Shown: positions 53,095-61,915, numbered from the stretch's first letter. The stretch: 64,000 nucleotides of DNA from Novosphingobium capsulatum NBRC 12533 (GCF_001598375.1 NZ_BCYV01000012.1:186001-250000), one strand, 5' to 3'. Program-made: numbers and translations. Notes: a model not told the origin generated them from the letters alone.

Positions 53095-53720
53095 GGTTTG
53101 ATCTTGCTACGCATTGTTCATTCCTTGTCATTAATCTTCATTCTTTCACTCTGGCAGAGACTTTCACCAGCACCCACGCCTTGGCGGAGTTGCGCAGAGT
53201 GCTTGAGGTCACATAACTGGCCTTGCGGTTGGGTATGGCGAAGGATGTAGGAAGGATGTCGATTTGCTCCGGCAGTTTTGATGCTAATCGACAAAGTAGC
53301 CGATCCGCACTGCACGGTCGTCCGCAGCAGCTTTTCGGAGAAAAACGATGGTGGAATCGTTATGATGGAAATCCGGGGTAGGAAGGCTAGTGCCGATCCA
53401 GCGACAACGGTGCCAATTGGCAGGTAGGTCTGTCCGGGCATTCTGTCCGACTAAGGGGTGAAGCTGACCGAACCCTGACGTGTGAAAGGCCATTGCATGG
53501 CGACGTGAAATCAGCTCGTCAGGAGCCACCCCGTTCATACGATTTCGGCGTTTCATTATTGAAAGTCTTGGCCGTAAAGGGAGCGGCGGGTTTCCAGCAG
53601 CCATAAGCGGATAGCTGCCCTTCCTGCCCGTGGCGCGGAGGCGACGACGGTTGCACCCCAACCGCGTGGTAGCTACTTGGCTCCATAATCGCGCGCCCTT
53701 GCCGCTAGCACGTAGCCAAG
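53095..53720. other. Region without a recognised gene
   Basis: About 625 bp between cytochrome b561 and the AraC remnant. Open frames on both strands lack family features or good ribosome sites. Part of it may be the lost sensor domain of the AraC gene. Confidence 0.4.
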
Positions 53721-53992
53721 GTGGTAATGCACGCCGATATCCGCGCCAACTGGACTGCCGGGATCGCTGGCATGTCCCGCTCGGCCTTCTCGGCAAGGTT
53801 CGGCTCGATCGTCGGTTGCGTGCCGATCGAATATTTGATGCGCTGGCGCGTAGCGACCAATCGCTCGACAGCATTGCTGAGGACATTGGCTATGAAGCAG
53901 CCAGCGCCTTAAGCATCGCCTTTCGCAAGCGCATTGACTGTCCGCCGGGCAGCTTTGCGCGCGCTTATGCCGACGAGATGCCCGCATCGTGA
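53721..53992 (+). pseudogene. AraC-family regulator remnant with a deletion frameshift
   Basis: One frame gives the first AraC helix-turn-helix, MHADIRANWT then AGMSRSAFSARF and the GCVPIEYLMRWRVA linker. The second helix-turn-helix, ARSDQSLDSIAEDIGYEAAS and AFRKRIDCPPGSFARAYAD, lies in another frame and ends at TGA 53990-53992. The switch falls in GATGCGCTGGCGCG near 53840, which in one frame reads MRWR and in the other DALAR. Loss of the bases between two copies of that short repeat would explain the shift. The N-terminal sensor domain is absent. Confidence 0.75.
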
Positions 53993-54208
53993 CTGCGGAC
54001 TCGACCTAGTTATCCAGGCACTAGCTAGGGCACAGCCGTAAGATCCTTGATATCCAAGCGTTTCCTCTCGCAGTCTTTTCGACGACCGATTCAGTCAATA
54101 TGTCTGAAGACCAACTACCAATCGATACCGACTATACACTACAGATGGTGGTATTCGTCTCGGCATGCCCCATCTGATTGTGGCTCCATCAAAACATGGA
54201 GACTCGAA
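53993..54208. ncRNA. Structured 5' flank of the IS110-family element (candidate bridge RNA)
   Basis: The 216 bp before the transposase start hold two clear inverted repeats: AGATGG (54143-54148) with CCATCT (54170-54175), and CTCCAT (54184-54189) with ATGGAG (54196-54201). IS110-group elements encode a bridge RNA in this position. The element edges were not determined and the RNA is inferred from family knowledge. Confidence 0.35.
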
Positions 54209-55237
54209 ATGGCCTATTTTGCAGGACTGGACGTTTCCCTGAACCTGACGAGCATCTGCGTTGTCGATGCTTCCGGTGAAATCATTCGCGAACTGAAGGT
54301 GCCGAGCGAGGCGGAGGACCTTGTGGCGGCGCTGCGCCCCTTGGCGGCAGACCTCGAGCGGGTCGGGCTGGAAGCCGGACCGCTCTCGCAGCACATATAT
54401 TCGGCGCTGACCGAAGCCCAACTGCCGGTGGTTTGCGTCGAGGCGCGCCATATGGCGCAAGTGCTGCGGGCGCAGACGATGAACAAGACCGACCGGAATG
54501 ACGCGCGCGGCCTCGCTCAGATGATGCGGGTCGGGCTGTTCAAGCCCGTTCACATCAAGTCTGACCGCAGCCAACGGCTCAACGTGCTGCTCCAGGCGCG
54601 CAAAGTCCTCAAATCCAAGTTCTTGGACATCGAGGCTGACCTGCGGGGCCTCCTCAAGAACTTTGGCTTGAAGGTGGGCAAGGTCACGCCCAAGGCCTTC
54701 GAGGAGCGAATTCGCGAACTCGCGGCCTTCGACGCTTTCGTGGCCGAGGTAGTCGAGCCCATGCTCATCGCCCGCAACGCTATGCGCCGCCAGTATGATG
54801 AACTGCACGGCATCCTGCTGCGGGTCGTCCAGGATGATCCCGTATGCCGCCGGCTGATGACCATGCCCGGTGTCGGTGCTGTCGTAGCCATGAATTTCCG
54901 GGTTGCGATCGACGTGCCATCGCGCTTCAATCGATCCCGTACTGTCGGCGCGCACCTCGGCCTCACGCCCAAACGATACCAATCGGGCGAAGTCGATTGG
55001 ACTGGTCGAATATCCAAGGCGGGCGACGCCATGATGCGCGCCTCGCTGTTTGAGGCCGCCCAAGTACTGATGACCCGCGTCGCCAAACCATCGGCTCTGA
55101 GATCTTGGGCGATGCGGCTTGCCAAGCGCCGCGGCCGGAAGAAGGCGGTCGTAGCCTTGGCCCGAAAGATGGGGGTGATCCTCCATCGTATGTGGGCCGA
55201 TGGCACGGATTTCCGCTGGGCTGCGCAGGAAGCTTGA
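54209..55237 (+). mobile_element. IS110-family transposase (DEDD recombinase)
   Basis: A 342-residue DEDD transposase. The N-terminal RuvC-like domain has GLDVSLNLTSICVVD, GLEAGPLSQH and NKTDRNDARGLAQ, which supply the acidic residues. After a coiled helical part comes the Tnp2 (transposase_20) domain with LMTMPGVGAVVAMNF and HLGLTPKRYQSGEVDW, followed by a Ser-containing MRASLFEAAQVL helix. ATG 54209 is just after a hairpin. The coding region looks intact, so the element may be active. No terminal inverted repeats were found, as is usual for this family. Confidence 0.93.
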
Positions 55238-55522
55238 TGGCCAAGGACTGACAAGTATCCGCGCCAGCGGAAGAAGTTCCCGCGAGGGAGGTTGGGACGG
55301 CGAGGTCGCGTTATCAACTGGCCAACCATAGGCCGCACTATAGATAAGACCCGCCGGACCATCCGACCCCATCTTGCAGCGGCCCTGCGCCGACTGCGCA
55401 GAGAAGCATGACCCCAAGCGGGACTTCAATCGGAACTGGCGCATTGCAAACGGAACCCCACGGCGTCGTTTGTAGAGAATACTCCGTGGTTAAATACTCA
55501 TCAAGGGCGGCTTTTCCGGATC
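55238..55522. other. 3' flank of the IS110-family element
   Basis: 285 bp without a gene, between the transposase and the XRE gene. In IS1111-type members of the family the guide RNA lies downstream, so this flank is the alternative location. No strong hairpin was picked out by eye. Confidence 0.35.
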
Positions 55523-55756
55523 ATGGAGATCCAGGAGATACTCGCCGCCAATCTGCGTCGACACCGGCAAGCCGCTGGTTTGTCGCAGGAAGAGCTCGCC
55601 CATCGGGCTCAAATTGATCGAACGTACATCAGCGCCCTGGAGCGCTGCCTCTATTCAGCCAGCATTGATGTGGTCGACAGGCTCGCTAAGGGACTGGGTA
55701 TCAGTGCTTCGGACCTACTACTTCCTCTGAAATCATCAGATATTCAGGATGGATAG
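55523..55756 (+). CDS. Small XRE-family helix-turn-helix regulator
   Basis: A 77-residue protein that is almost entirely one Cro/C1-type domain: LAANLRRHRQAAGLSQEELA, the recognition helix IDRTYISALERC and VDRLAKGLGISASDLL. It has no effector domain. Such single-domain regulators are common beside mobile elements and in toxin-antitoxin or restriction loci, but no partner gene is adjacent. It lies between the IS110 element and the metal genes. Confidence 0.88.
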   Translation: MEIQEILAANLRRHRQAAGLSQEELAHRAQIDRTYISALERCLYSASIDVVDRLAKGLGISASDLLLPLKSSDIQDG

Positions 55757-55853
55757 CAGAAGGCGGCAAAGGTAAGGTCTGCGACGGAACTGTCGCTCGC
55801 GATCACATGGTAGATGTCGGTTTCTACAGGAGCCGATCTGCAGCATACAGTTT

Positions 55854-56588
55854 TCAATTGGTGGCGCTGACGGTCCAGGTGGCACTGCTGATGCCTTCAT
55901 GGCGGGCGATATGCGCGGTGATCGCATCAAGATCGGCGGGGTCGGCGGTGGTGGGCACCAGAATTGCCGCCAGCTCGACCTGCGTTTCGCCCTCGGCGAG
56001 CGTTTCCATCTCGCGGATAGGGTAGTGGTGGGTTTCCAGCTCGTCGAACAAGAGATCGCGCGCGGCGGACACCATGCCCGAAGGGCAAACCACATGCACG
56101 CGATAGAGCGCCTCGGTTTCGTCTGGGTTCATCGGGCGACGATTGACAGCATCAACCAGCGGGCGCAGCAGCGTATTCCCCGCCAGCACAAAGCCGGCCA
56201 CAAGCACCGCTTCGGCCGGCTTGCGCGCGCCGGCAAAGCAGCCCACTGCCGCGCTGGCCCACAAGGTTGCGGCGGTGTTGAGCCCGCGTATATGCGTGCC
56301 TTCCTTCATGATAACGCCTGCGCCCAGAAAGCCGATGCCTGAAACAACGTAGGAAATTACGCGCACCCCACCATCGACGCCAGCCACTCGAAGGCCCAGG
56401 TCGGCAAAGGCCGCCGCCCCCACTGCCACTAGTACATTGGTGCGCAGGCCCGCCGTGCGCTGGCGCCACTGGCGTTCGAGTCCGATGGCTGTGCCCAGCG
56501 CAAAGGCGGTGCTGAGGCAGATGAAGCTGATCGCCAACCCGAACAGGTCGACATCGAAAAGCGCGGTCAACGAGGCGAGCGGCGTCAC
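55854..56588 (-). CDS. mgtC: MgtC/SapB-family membrane protein
   Basis: A 244-residue protein. The N-terminal MgtC domain has four or five helices with ALGTAIGLERQWRQRTAGLRTN, SGIGFLGAGVIMKEG and RGLNTAATLWASAAVG. A C-terminal ACT-like cytoplasmic domain of about 80 residues follows. MgtC proteins act in growth under low Mg2+, partly by affecting the F1Fo ATPase and Mg2+ transporters. It is the last gene of the NRAMP-small protein-MgtC run, which links that run to Mg2+ physiology. Confidence 0.9.
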   Translation of the reverse strand: MTPLASLTALFDVDLFGLAISFICLSTAFALGTAIGLERQWRQRTAGLRTNVLVAVGAAAFADLGLRVAGVDGGVRVISYVVSGIGFLGAGVIMKEGTHIRGLNTAATLWASAAVGCFAGARKPAEAVLVAGFVLAGNTLLRPLVDAVNRRPMNPDETEALYRVHVVCPSGMVSAARDLLFDELETHHYPIREMETLAEGETQVELAAILVPTTADPADLDAITAHIARHEGISSATWTVSATN

Positions 56589-56605
56589 GAAAAATCCTTA
56601 GTTGT

Positions 56606-56749
56606 TCAACGCAGCGGACGGCGCGCAATGTGGTGGCGCTTCAGCCGTCGCGCCGGATGGCGCTTTTTGCGCTTTTGGTGGCGATAGTAGCTGACCAGAG
56701 CCAGACAGACAAAGACCATATAGGCGAATACAGTCAGCAAGGCGGTCAT
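56606..56749 (-). CDS. 47-residue single-helix membrane protein
   Basis: ATG 56749 is preceded by GGAGGAG and opens a 47-codon frame ending at 56606-56608. The N-terminal half (LLTVFAYMVFVCLALVSYY) is one hydrophobic helix, and the rest is strongly basic (KRKKRHPARRLKRHH). The ribosome site overlaps the end of the NRAMP gene, so it is coupled to it, and MgtC starts just 17 bp later. No family is recognised. By analogy with MgtS- or MgtR-like small proteins it might modulate a metal transporter, but this is inference only. Confidence 0.6.
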   Translation of the reverse strand: MTALLTVFAYMVFVCLALVSYYRHQKRKKRHPARRLKRHHIARRPLR

Positions 56750-56767
56750 GGCCCTGTCTCCTCCGGC

Positions 56768-58408
56768 TCAGTGCCCGCCGATCGACAGCCGGATGATGCG
56801 GTACAGCACCAGACCGCCAGCAATCACCAGATAGCCACGCAACACCACCATCCACAGCTTGGCCAGCGGGGTCATGGTGGCAGGCGCCAACTGGGCCAGC
56901 GGCGGCATGTGCCAGCGTTCCATTTTCCAGCGCGGCAGCACTGGCGCCTCTTCGCTGCGGGCAAACACCAGCCAGCCCCCGACAGCCAAGGTAAACACCG
57001 CCCCCACGCCGAGAATGGCCAGAATGGCCCGCTCGCTGATATCGGAGAACAGTACGGCGGCAGTGAGGACTGTCGACAGCATCACCAGCACCGCAATTAC
57101 CATGCCGGTAAACAGGTTGAGCCACTTGCCATTGACCCACGGACCCAGCACCGCCTTGTCGTTGCACAGCAGCAGCAGGAACACTGTGGCGCTGGGCAGC
57201 AGCACGCCCGCCAGCGTCTGCACCGCATTGGTGAGCAGGCCCAGCGGCGTGCCCGGTGTCAGCACCAGCCCAGCGGCCAACGCCACCAGCCCGGCATAGA
57301 CCGCGAAAAAGCCCTTGGCCTCGCCCGGCTTGCGATGCAGCGAATGGCGGATCGCAAGCACATCGCCCACCGCATAGGCAGTCGACAGCGACACCGCCAT
57401 GGCACCGATCACGCTGGCATCAAGCAGGGCCACCGCAAAGCATACGCCCGCCGCATGGCCGCCCGCCCGGCCCAGCGCTGCCGCCACGCCCAGCGCATCT
57501 TGAAAATGGCCGAACTCGGGGCGCCCGGCAAAGGCGGCCGCCGCAAAGGCCATCATGGCGATGCCGCCCACCAGCACCAGCACGATGCCCAGCACCAGAT
57601 CAACGCTTTCATAGCGCAGGAAGCGCGGGGTGATGCGCTTGTCGATGACATAGCTCTGCTGAAAAAACAGCTGCCAGGGCGCGACCGTGGTGCCGACAAT
57701 GGCGATGATCAGCAGCATCACATCGCCCAGCGCGCCCTTGTGCGGCAGGCCGGGCACCACCAGATCATGTGCAACCTGGGCCACCGGCGGGTGAACCCAG
57801 ATCAGCACCGGCACCAGCAGCAGGCTCGCCCCCACGAGCAACAGCGCGATGCGCTCGAAGCGGCGAAAGCTGCCGGTGGCGGCGGAAGCCACGATGATCA
57901 GCGCCGCCGCCGCCACACCCCACTGGCGCGGCAGGCCCAGATAATCGAGCGCGAGCGCAATGCCGATGAATTCGGTGACGATGGTGAGCGCATTGAGCAG
58001 GAACAGGTCGATCACGCTGAACGCCCCCCAAAAGCGCCCGAAGCGTTCAAGAATCAGCCGCCCGTGGCCCACGCGTGTGACCGCCCCGAGCCTTAGCACC
58101 ATCTCCTGATTGACATAGAGCACCGGCACCAGCAGCAGCAGCGTCCACAACAGGCCGGTGCCATAGTTCTGGCCTGCCTGCGTATAGGTGCCAAAGGCGC
58201 CAGCGTCGTTATCGCCCACCATGACGATCAGGCCGGGCCCGATGACCGCCATCAGCGTGGACAGGCGCCGGCGCCAAGTGTCGCGCGGGCCGGTGTCGCC
58301 GAGCGCGATGGTACCAAAGGCGCCACGAATGTCGCCGACATGGGCGGTGTCGAGCACGGCTTCGGTGTCGAGAATGTCCTGCGCGCAGGTGTCTACGAGT
58401 TTCATCAT
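56768..58408 (-). CDS. Divergent NRAMP-family divalent-metal transporter
   Basis: A 546-residue transporter with eleven or more helices and an N-terminal cytoplasmic extension of about 60 residues. It aligns with NRAMP at GPGLIVMVGDNDAGAFGTYT. The metal-binding DPGN of helix 1 reads DAGA, and the helix 6 motif MPH reads APW (in GTTVAPWQLFFQQ). The Met-to-Ala change is also known in NRAMP-related magnesium transporters, and MgtC follows in the same operon. Mg2+ or another hard cation is therefore more likely than Mn2+ or Fe2+. The start is one of two adjacent ATGs at 58408 and 58405. Confidence 0.85.
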   Translation of the reverse strand: MMKLVDTCAQDILDTEAVLDTAHVGDIRGAFGTIALGDTGPRDTWRRRLSTLMAVIGPGLIVMVGDNDAGAFGTYTQAGQNYGTGLLWTLLLLVPVLYVNQEMVLRLGAVTRVGHGRLILERFGRFWGAFSVIDLFLLNALTIVTEFIGIALALDYLGLPRQWGVAAAALIIVASAATGSFRRFERIALLLVGASLLLVPVLIWVHPPVAQVAHDLVVPGLPHKGALGDVMLLIIAIVGTTVAPWQLFFQQSYVIDKRITPRFLRYESVDLVLGIVLVLVGGIAMMAFAAAAFAGRPEFGHFQDALGVAAALGRAGGHAAGVCFAVALLDASVIGAMAVSLSTAYAVGDVLAIRHSLHRKPGEAKGFFAVYAGLVALAAGLVLTPGTPLGLLTNAVQTLAGVLLPSATVFLLLLCNDKAVLGPWVNGKWLNLFTGMVIAVLVMLSTVLTAAVLFSDISERAILAILGVGAVFTLAVGGWLVFARSEEAPVLPRWKMERWHMPPLAQLAPATMTPLAKLWMVVLRGYLVIAGGLVLYRIIRLSIGGH

Positions 58409-58870
58409 GGGATTTTCCAGGTGTTCAGCGAAAGTGGGCGCCGCGCTGCCATAAGCGCGGGTTTTAGCGGGGCATGCGCACGGCATGGGTACACGCAAGG
58501 CGCAGGGGGGAGCGCAACGCATCGTCGTCGCGGCGGCTCTGCGCGGTTCTGCCGGGCAGACTGCGCAATCCGTGAACAGCAAAGAGGAAATATCGACTTC
58601 ATGCGGGCCTCCTTGGCGCGAAGCCAGGAGGCGGCGGGCCGATCAGGCGCCTGCGGCTACCTGTCGGGCCCTGCCAAACTCGCTGGCACGCCACGGCGCG
58701 GAAGAAGGAGCAGCAACCGCCAAGCGGCGACTGTCGGGTTCTCCGGCCTGGGTACTGGGTTGCGGGTTCATGGCGATCCCTTGAGGGTTGCGGTAAAAGA
58801 CACGCCTGCGACGTGTCGACAAAGGCAGAGGCTTTGGAGTCGCGCCCGACTTTGCTATAGGTCGCCTACA
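58409..58870. promoter_or_regulatory. Long leader / divergent intergenic region with a strong hairpin
   Basis: About 460 bp separate the NRAMP start from the FrmR operator. At 58607-58632 GCCTCCTTGGC and GCCAGGAGGC form a 10-bp stem with one bulge and a 5-base loop, about 200 bp upstream of NRAMP. A regulatory leader RNA is possible but no known riboswitch class was recognised. No gene was supported here. Confidence 0.4.
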
Positions 58871-58907
58871 TACCCATGGGGGTATATTTCAACTATACCC
58901 GAGTATA
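58871..58907. promoter_or_regulatory. Double G/C-tract palindrome, candidate FrmR/RcnR operator
   Basis: TACCCATGGGGGTA at 58871-58884 and TATACCCGAGTATA at 58894-58907 lie immediately before the FrmR-like gene. Operators of the CsoR/RcnR/FrmR family are A/T-flanked C or G tracts of this kind. Their position 9-45 bp before the start implies autorepression. Confidence 0.6.
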
Positions 58908-58915
58908 TTCGCGCC

Positions 58916-59230
58916 ATGTCCAATTCCCTTTCTGCCGCCGTTTCGGCAGCCAGCGCCGAAGTCAGCGTCAACAAGCGCAAGCTGCTCAACCGCGTCCGCC
59001 GGCTGCGCGGACAGATCGACGCCATCGAGCGCGCGCTCGACACCGAGGAGCCGTGCGGCGAGGTGATGCGCCGCCTGACCGCAGCGAAGGGGGCGATGAA
59101 CGGGCTGATGGTCTCGGTGCTGGGCGGGCATATTCGCGAGCACATGATTGACGAAGGGCGTTCCCCAAGCGCTTACGAGCAACAGGCTGCCGACGACCTA
59201 GTAGCTGTATTAAAGACCTATATTGCATGA
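58916..59230 (+). CDS. FrmR/RcnR-like metal- or aldehyde-sensing repressor (DUF156)
   Basis: A 104-residue all-helical repressor with the family core LLNRVRRLRGQIDAIERAL and VLGGHIREHMIDEG. The ligand positions are Cys47 (EEPCGEV), His72 and His76. This C-H-H set matches RcnR/FrmR (Ni/Co or formaldehyde sensors) more than CsoR, which has C-H-C. An N-terminal His ligand as in RcnR is not evident. It is the first gene of an operon with a histidine kinase whose start overlaps its stop (ATGA). Confidence 0.88.
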   Translation: MSNSLSAAVSAASAEVSVNKRKLLNRVRRLRGQIDAIERALDTEEPCGEVMRRLTAAKGAMNGLMVSVLGGHIREHMIDEGRSPSAYEQQAADDLVAVLKTYIA

Positions 59231-60315
59231 CCCCGCCGAGTGAACATCATGGCTGGCGTGCCTACGCGGAAGCATCGCCGTTGGGGCCAACTGCACGCTG
59301 GCTGCTACCCTTGACGAGCGTGGTGCTGACCGGGCTGATTTTCGTCGCCGACACCATCACCGATTACGAAATTGCGGCCGCGACCTTCTATGTCATCGTA
59401 GTGCTGCTTGCCTCGCGGTTTTGCGGGATGCGCGCGCTGCTGGGCGTAGCAGGGGCCTGCATCGCGCTCACCCTGCTCAGCTATTTCCTCACGCATGATG
59501 GCAATTTCCATACCGGTATCGTCAACACCGCGATCAGCATTTTGGCGATCAGCGCGGTGGCCTGGCTGGCGGTGCGTTCGGGGCAGGCGCAGGCGCGCGC
59601 CAATGTCGCGCAGGCGCAGTTGGCGCGCGTCACCCGCATTACCACTCTGGGCGGCATGGGCGCGGCCATCGCGCATGAGGTCAACCAGCCGCTGGCGGCG
59701 ATTGTTGCCAATGCCAGCGCCTGCCGCCGCTGGCTGGCAGCCTCGCCGCCCCGGCTAGAGCGGATCGCCGCCACGGTCGGTGATATTGCCGATGACGCCA
59801 ACCGGGCGAGCGCGATCATCGCGCGCGTACGCAGCCTGATGTCGAATGCAGCGCCCCGGCGCCAGTTTGCCGATGTGAACGACACGATCCGGCAAGCAGC
59901 CGCGCTAATGGAACCGCAATTACGGGCTCGTTCGATTGATCTGCATCTGCTGGCCGGAGCCGACATTCCCGAGATAATGATCGATCCGGTGCAGATCCAG
60001 CAGGTCATGCTCAATCTGCTGGTCAATGCCAGCGAGGCGATCGACCACACTAGGGGCGAGATCGCCATCGAAACCCGCCTGATCCAAAATCGCGTGGTGG
60101 TAACTGTGGCAGACAATGGCCATGGCCTGACGCCGCAGCAACTTGCAGCGATGTTCGAGCCGTTTCATTCCACAAAAGAGGGAGGCATGGGCATGGGGCT
60201 CGCCATTTGCCGCTCGATCATCGAGGCACATGGCGGCATAATCGAGGCGGATGCGCGCGAACACGGGCTGGTGGTAACGATCAGCCTGCCCTTAGCCCAT
60301 GGAGGGAACGGATGA
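59227..60315 (+). CDS. Membrane histidine kinase, FixL/DctB-type, with DUF4118-like sensor
   Basis: A 362-residue kinase. The N-terminal 120 residues hold four closely packed helices (AATFYVIVVLLASRFCG, ALLGVAGACIALTLLSYFL), similar to DUF4118/KdpD-type membrane domains. The dimerisation box is GAAIAHEVNQPLAAIVANAS with the phospho-His. The ATPase domain has NLLVNASEAI, VADNGHGL and GGMGMGLAICRSI. It overlaps both the repressor before it and the response regulator after it, so all three are one translational unit. Confidence 0.92.
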   Translation: MTPPSEHHGWRAYAEASPLGPTARWLLPLTSVVLTGLIFVADTITDYEIAAATFYVIVVLLASRFCGMRALLGVAGACIALTLLSYFLTHDGNFHTGIVNTAISILAISAVAWLAVRSGQAQARANVAQAQLARVTRITTLGGMGAAIAHEVNQPLAAIVANASACRRWLAASPPRLERIAATVGDIADDANRASAIIARVRSLMSNAAPRRQFADVNDTIRQAAALMEPQLRARSIDLHLLAGADIPEIMIDPVQIQQVMLNLLVNASEAIDHTRGEIAIETRLIQNRVVVTVADNGHGLTPQQLAAMFEPFHSTKEGGMGMGLAICRSIIEAHGGIIEADAREHGLVVTISLPLAHGGNG

Positions 60316-60941
60316 CGCAAGGCGCCACACAAACCAGCGATCTCGTGCTGGTGATCGACGATGACCCTTCCATGCGCAAGGCTTTGGGTAATCTGCTCGA
60401 TTCGGTGGGGCTGGGATGTCTGGCCTTGGCCTCGCCCGAGGGACTGAAAGCTGTCGATCTGACCGGGCGGGTGGCCTGTCTTGTGCTCGATGTACGCATG
60501 CCGGGCTGCAATGGGCTCGATTTTCATGAGGCCTTCGCGCATGAGCATCCCGCTATTCCGGTGATCTTCATCACCGGCCATGGCGACGTACCGATGTCGG
60601 TGCGAGCGATGAAAGGAGGAGCCATCGAATTTCTCACCAAGCCGTTTCGCGAGCAGGATCTGCTTGACGCGATTTACGTAGGGCTGGCGCAATCGCGTCA
60701 GCATCAGACGAAAGGGCAGGAGAGCGATGACTTGCGCCGACGCTACGCCTCACTAAGCCCGCGCGAACGCGAGGTGATGGCAATGATTGTAGACGATGGC
60801 TTGCAAACCAAGCAGATCGCCGCGCGGCTGGGGTTAAGCGAAATCACGGTGAAGCTGTGCCGCAGCGCCCTGATGAAAAAGCTGGGCGCCGCCTCTCAGG
60901 TCGATCTTGGCATGGCCGCCGAGCGCTTGAAGGCCTCATAG
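60312..60941 (+). CDS. FixJ/NarL-family response regulator
   Basis: A 209-residue regulator. The receiver domain has VIDDDPSMRKAL and LVLDVRMPGCNG, with the phosphoacceptor Asp, and FITGHGDVPMSVRAMKGGA, a hallmark of the FixJ/TodT group. The LuxR-type output domain has LSPREREVMAMIVDDGLQTK and ARLGLSEITVKLCRSALMKK. It is coupled to the kinase. It may control the neighbouring metal transporter genes, converging on the CDF gene. Confidence 0.93.
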   Translation: MTQGATQTSDLVLVIDDDPSMRKALGNLLDSVGLGCLALASPEGLKAVDLTGRVACLVLDVRMPGCNGLDFHEAFAHEHPAIPVIFITGHGDVPMSVRAMKGGAIEFLTKPFREQDLLDAIYVGLAQSRQHQTKGQESDDLRRRYASLSPREREVMAMIVDDGLQTKQIAARLGLSEITVKLCRSALMKKLGAASQVDLGMAAERLKAS

Positions 60942-60994
60942 GAGGATGTTTCCATATGAACAAAGCCATGCGGTAGCATGTTCGTGAACAAAAC

Positions 60995-61915
60995 TCATCC
61001 AAGCTTCCAAGGATCGGCATGTGCGATCATGCCCAGCACGCGATGGCGCGCACGCACGGCATCTTCAGCGGACTGGACGATGGCATGGCCCGCCTCGACG
61101 GTGATGTCGGCGTCGATGTCGATGTGGACATCAACCATCAGCATATCGCCCATTTTGCGCGTGCGCAGATTGTGACAGCCACGCACGCCTCGCGTCCCCA
61201 AGATGGTGGCGCGGATCGCCTCCACCTCTTCGTCATCGCCTGATTGGTCCATCAGGTCGTGCAGCGCTTCCCACCCGAATTCCCAGCCCATTTTCAGGAT
61301 CATCAGCCCGACAATCAAGGCCGCGACCGGATCGAGGATGGGGTAGCCCAGCAGATTGCCGATAATGCCACAGCCCACAACCAAGGAGGAGGCCGCATCT
61401 GAGCGTGCGTGCCAGGCGTTGGCAACCAGCATGCTGGATTTCACCCGCTTGGCCACCGCCAACATGTAGCGAAACAGCAGTTCCTTGGCGATCAACGCGG
61501 CCCCTGCCACATATAGAGCGGTGATCTCCACCTTGGGGATGGCCTCGTGGTGCTCGATCTTGATGACCGCGCTCCACAACATGCCGATGCCCACGCCCGC
61601 CAACAACAGGCCCAGCGCCAGCGAAGCTGCATTCTCGAAACGCTGGTGGCCATAGGGGTGGCGCTCATCCGCCTCGGCCTTCGAATGGGCGGACACGAAC
61701 AGCACCAGAAAGTCTGCCACCAGATCGGACAGTGAATGGATACCGTCAGCAATCAGACCCGACGACCCCGAAATCAGCCCGACCGCCACCTGCAAGGCTG
61801 ACAGTGTGCTGTTGACAGCCACGCTGACCCATGTGCTGCGCGAGGCAGCCTGCGCCTTCACCGCCGGGTCAACTTCGGTATCTTCAAGTGCCAGCATGGG
61901 GTCGAGGTTGTTCAT
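60995..61915 (-). CDS. Cation diffusion facilitator (CDF) metal exporter
   Basis: A 306-residue CDF transporter with six helices and a cytoplasmic C-terminal domain. The transport site residues appear as HSLSD in helix 2 (GIHSLSDLV) and HARSD in helix 5 (AWHARSDAAS), so two HxxxD pairs, a pattern usually linked to Zn2+. The C-terminal part has VRGCHNLRTRKMG and DVHIDIDAD. It exports metal in exchange for protons. The start at 61915 gives a charged N-terminus. It fits the metal-homeostasis setting. Confidence 0.92.
   Translation of the reverse strand: MNNLDPMLALEDTEVDPAVKAQAASRSTWVSVAVNSTLSALQVAVGLISGSSGLIADGIHSLSDLVADFLVLFVSAHSKAEADERHPYGHQRFENAASLALGLLLAGVGIGMLWSAVIKIEHHEAIPKVEITALYVAGAALIAKELLFRYMLAVAKRVKSSMLVANAWHARSDAASSLVVGCGIIGNLLGYPILDPVAALIVGLMILKMGWEFGWEALHDLMDQSGDDEEVEAIRATILGTRGVRGCHNLRTRKMGDMLMVDVHIDIDADITVEAGHAIVQSAEDAVRARHRVLGMIAHADPWKLG

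Noticed and set aside
53118..53886. Minus-strand ORFs opposite the AraC remnant and upstream
   Set aside because: No motifs, and the plus-strand AraC signal explains the right part better.
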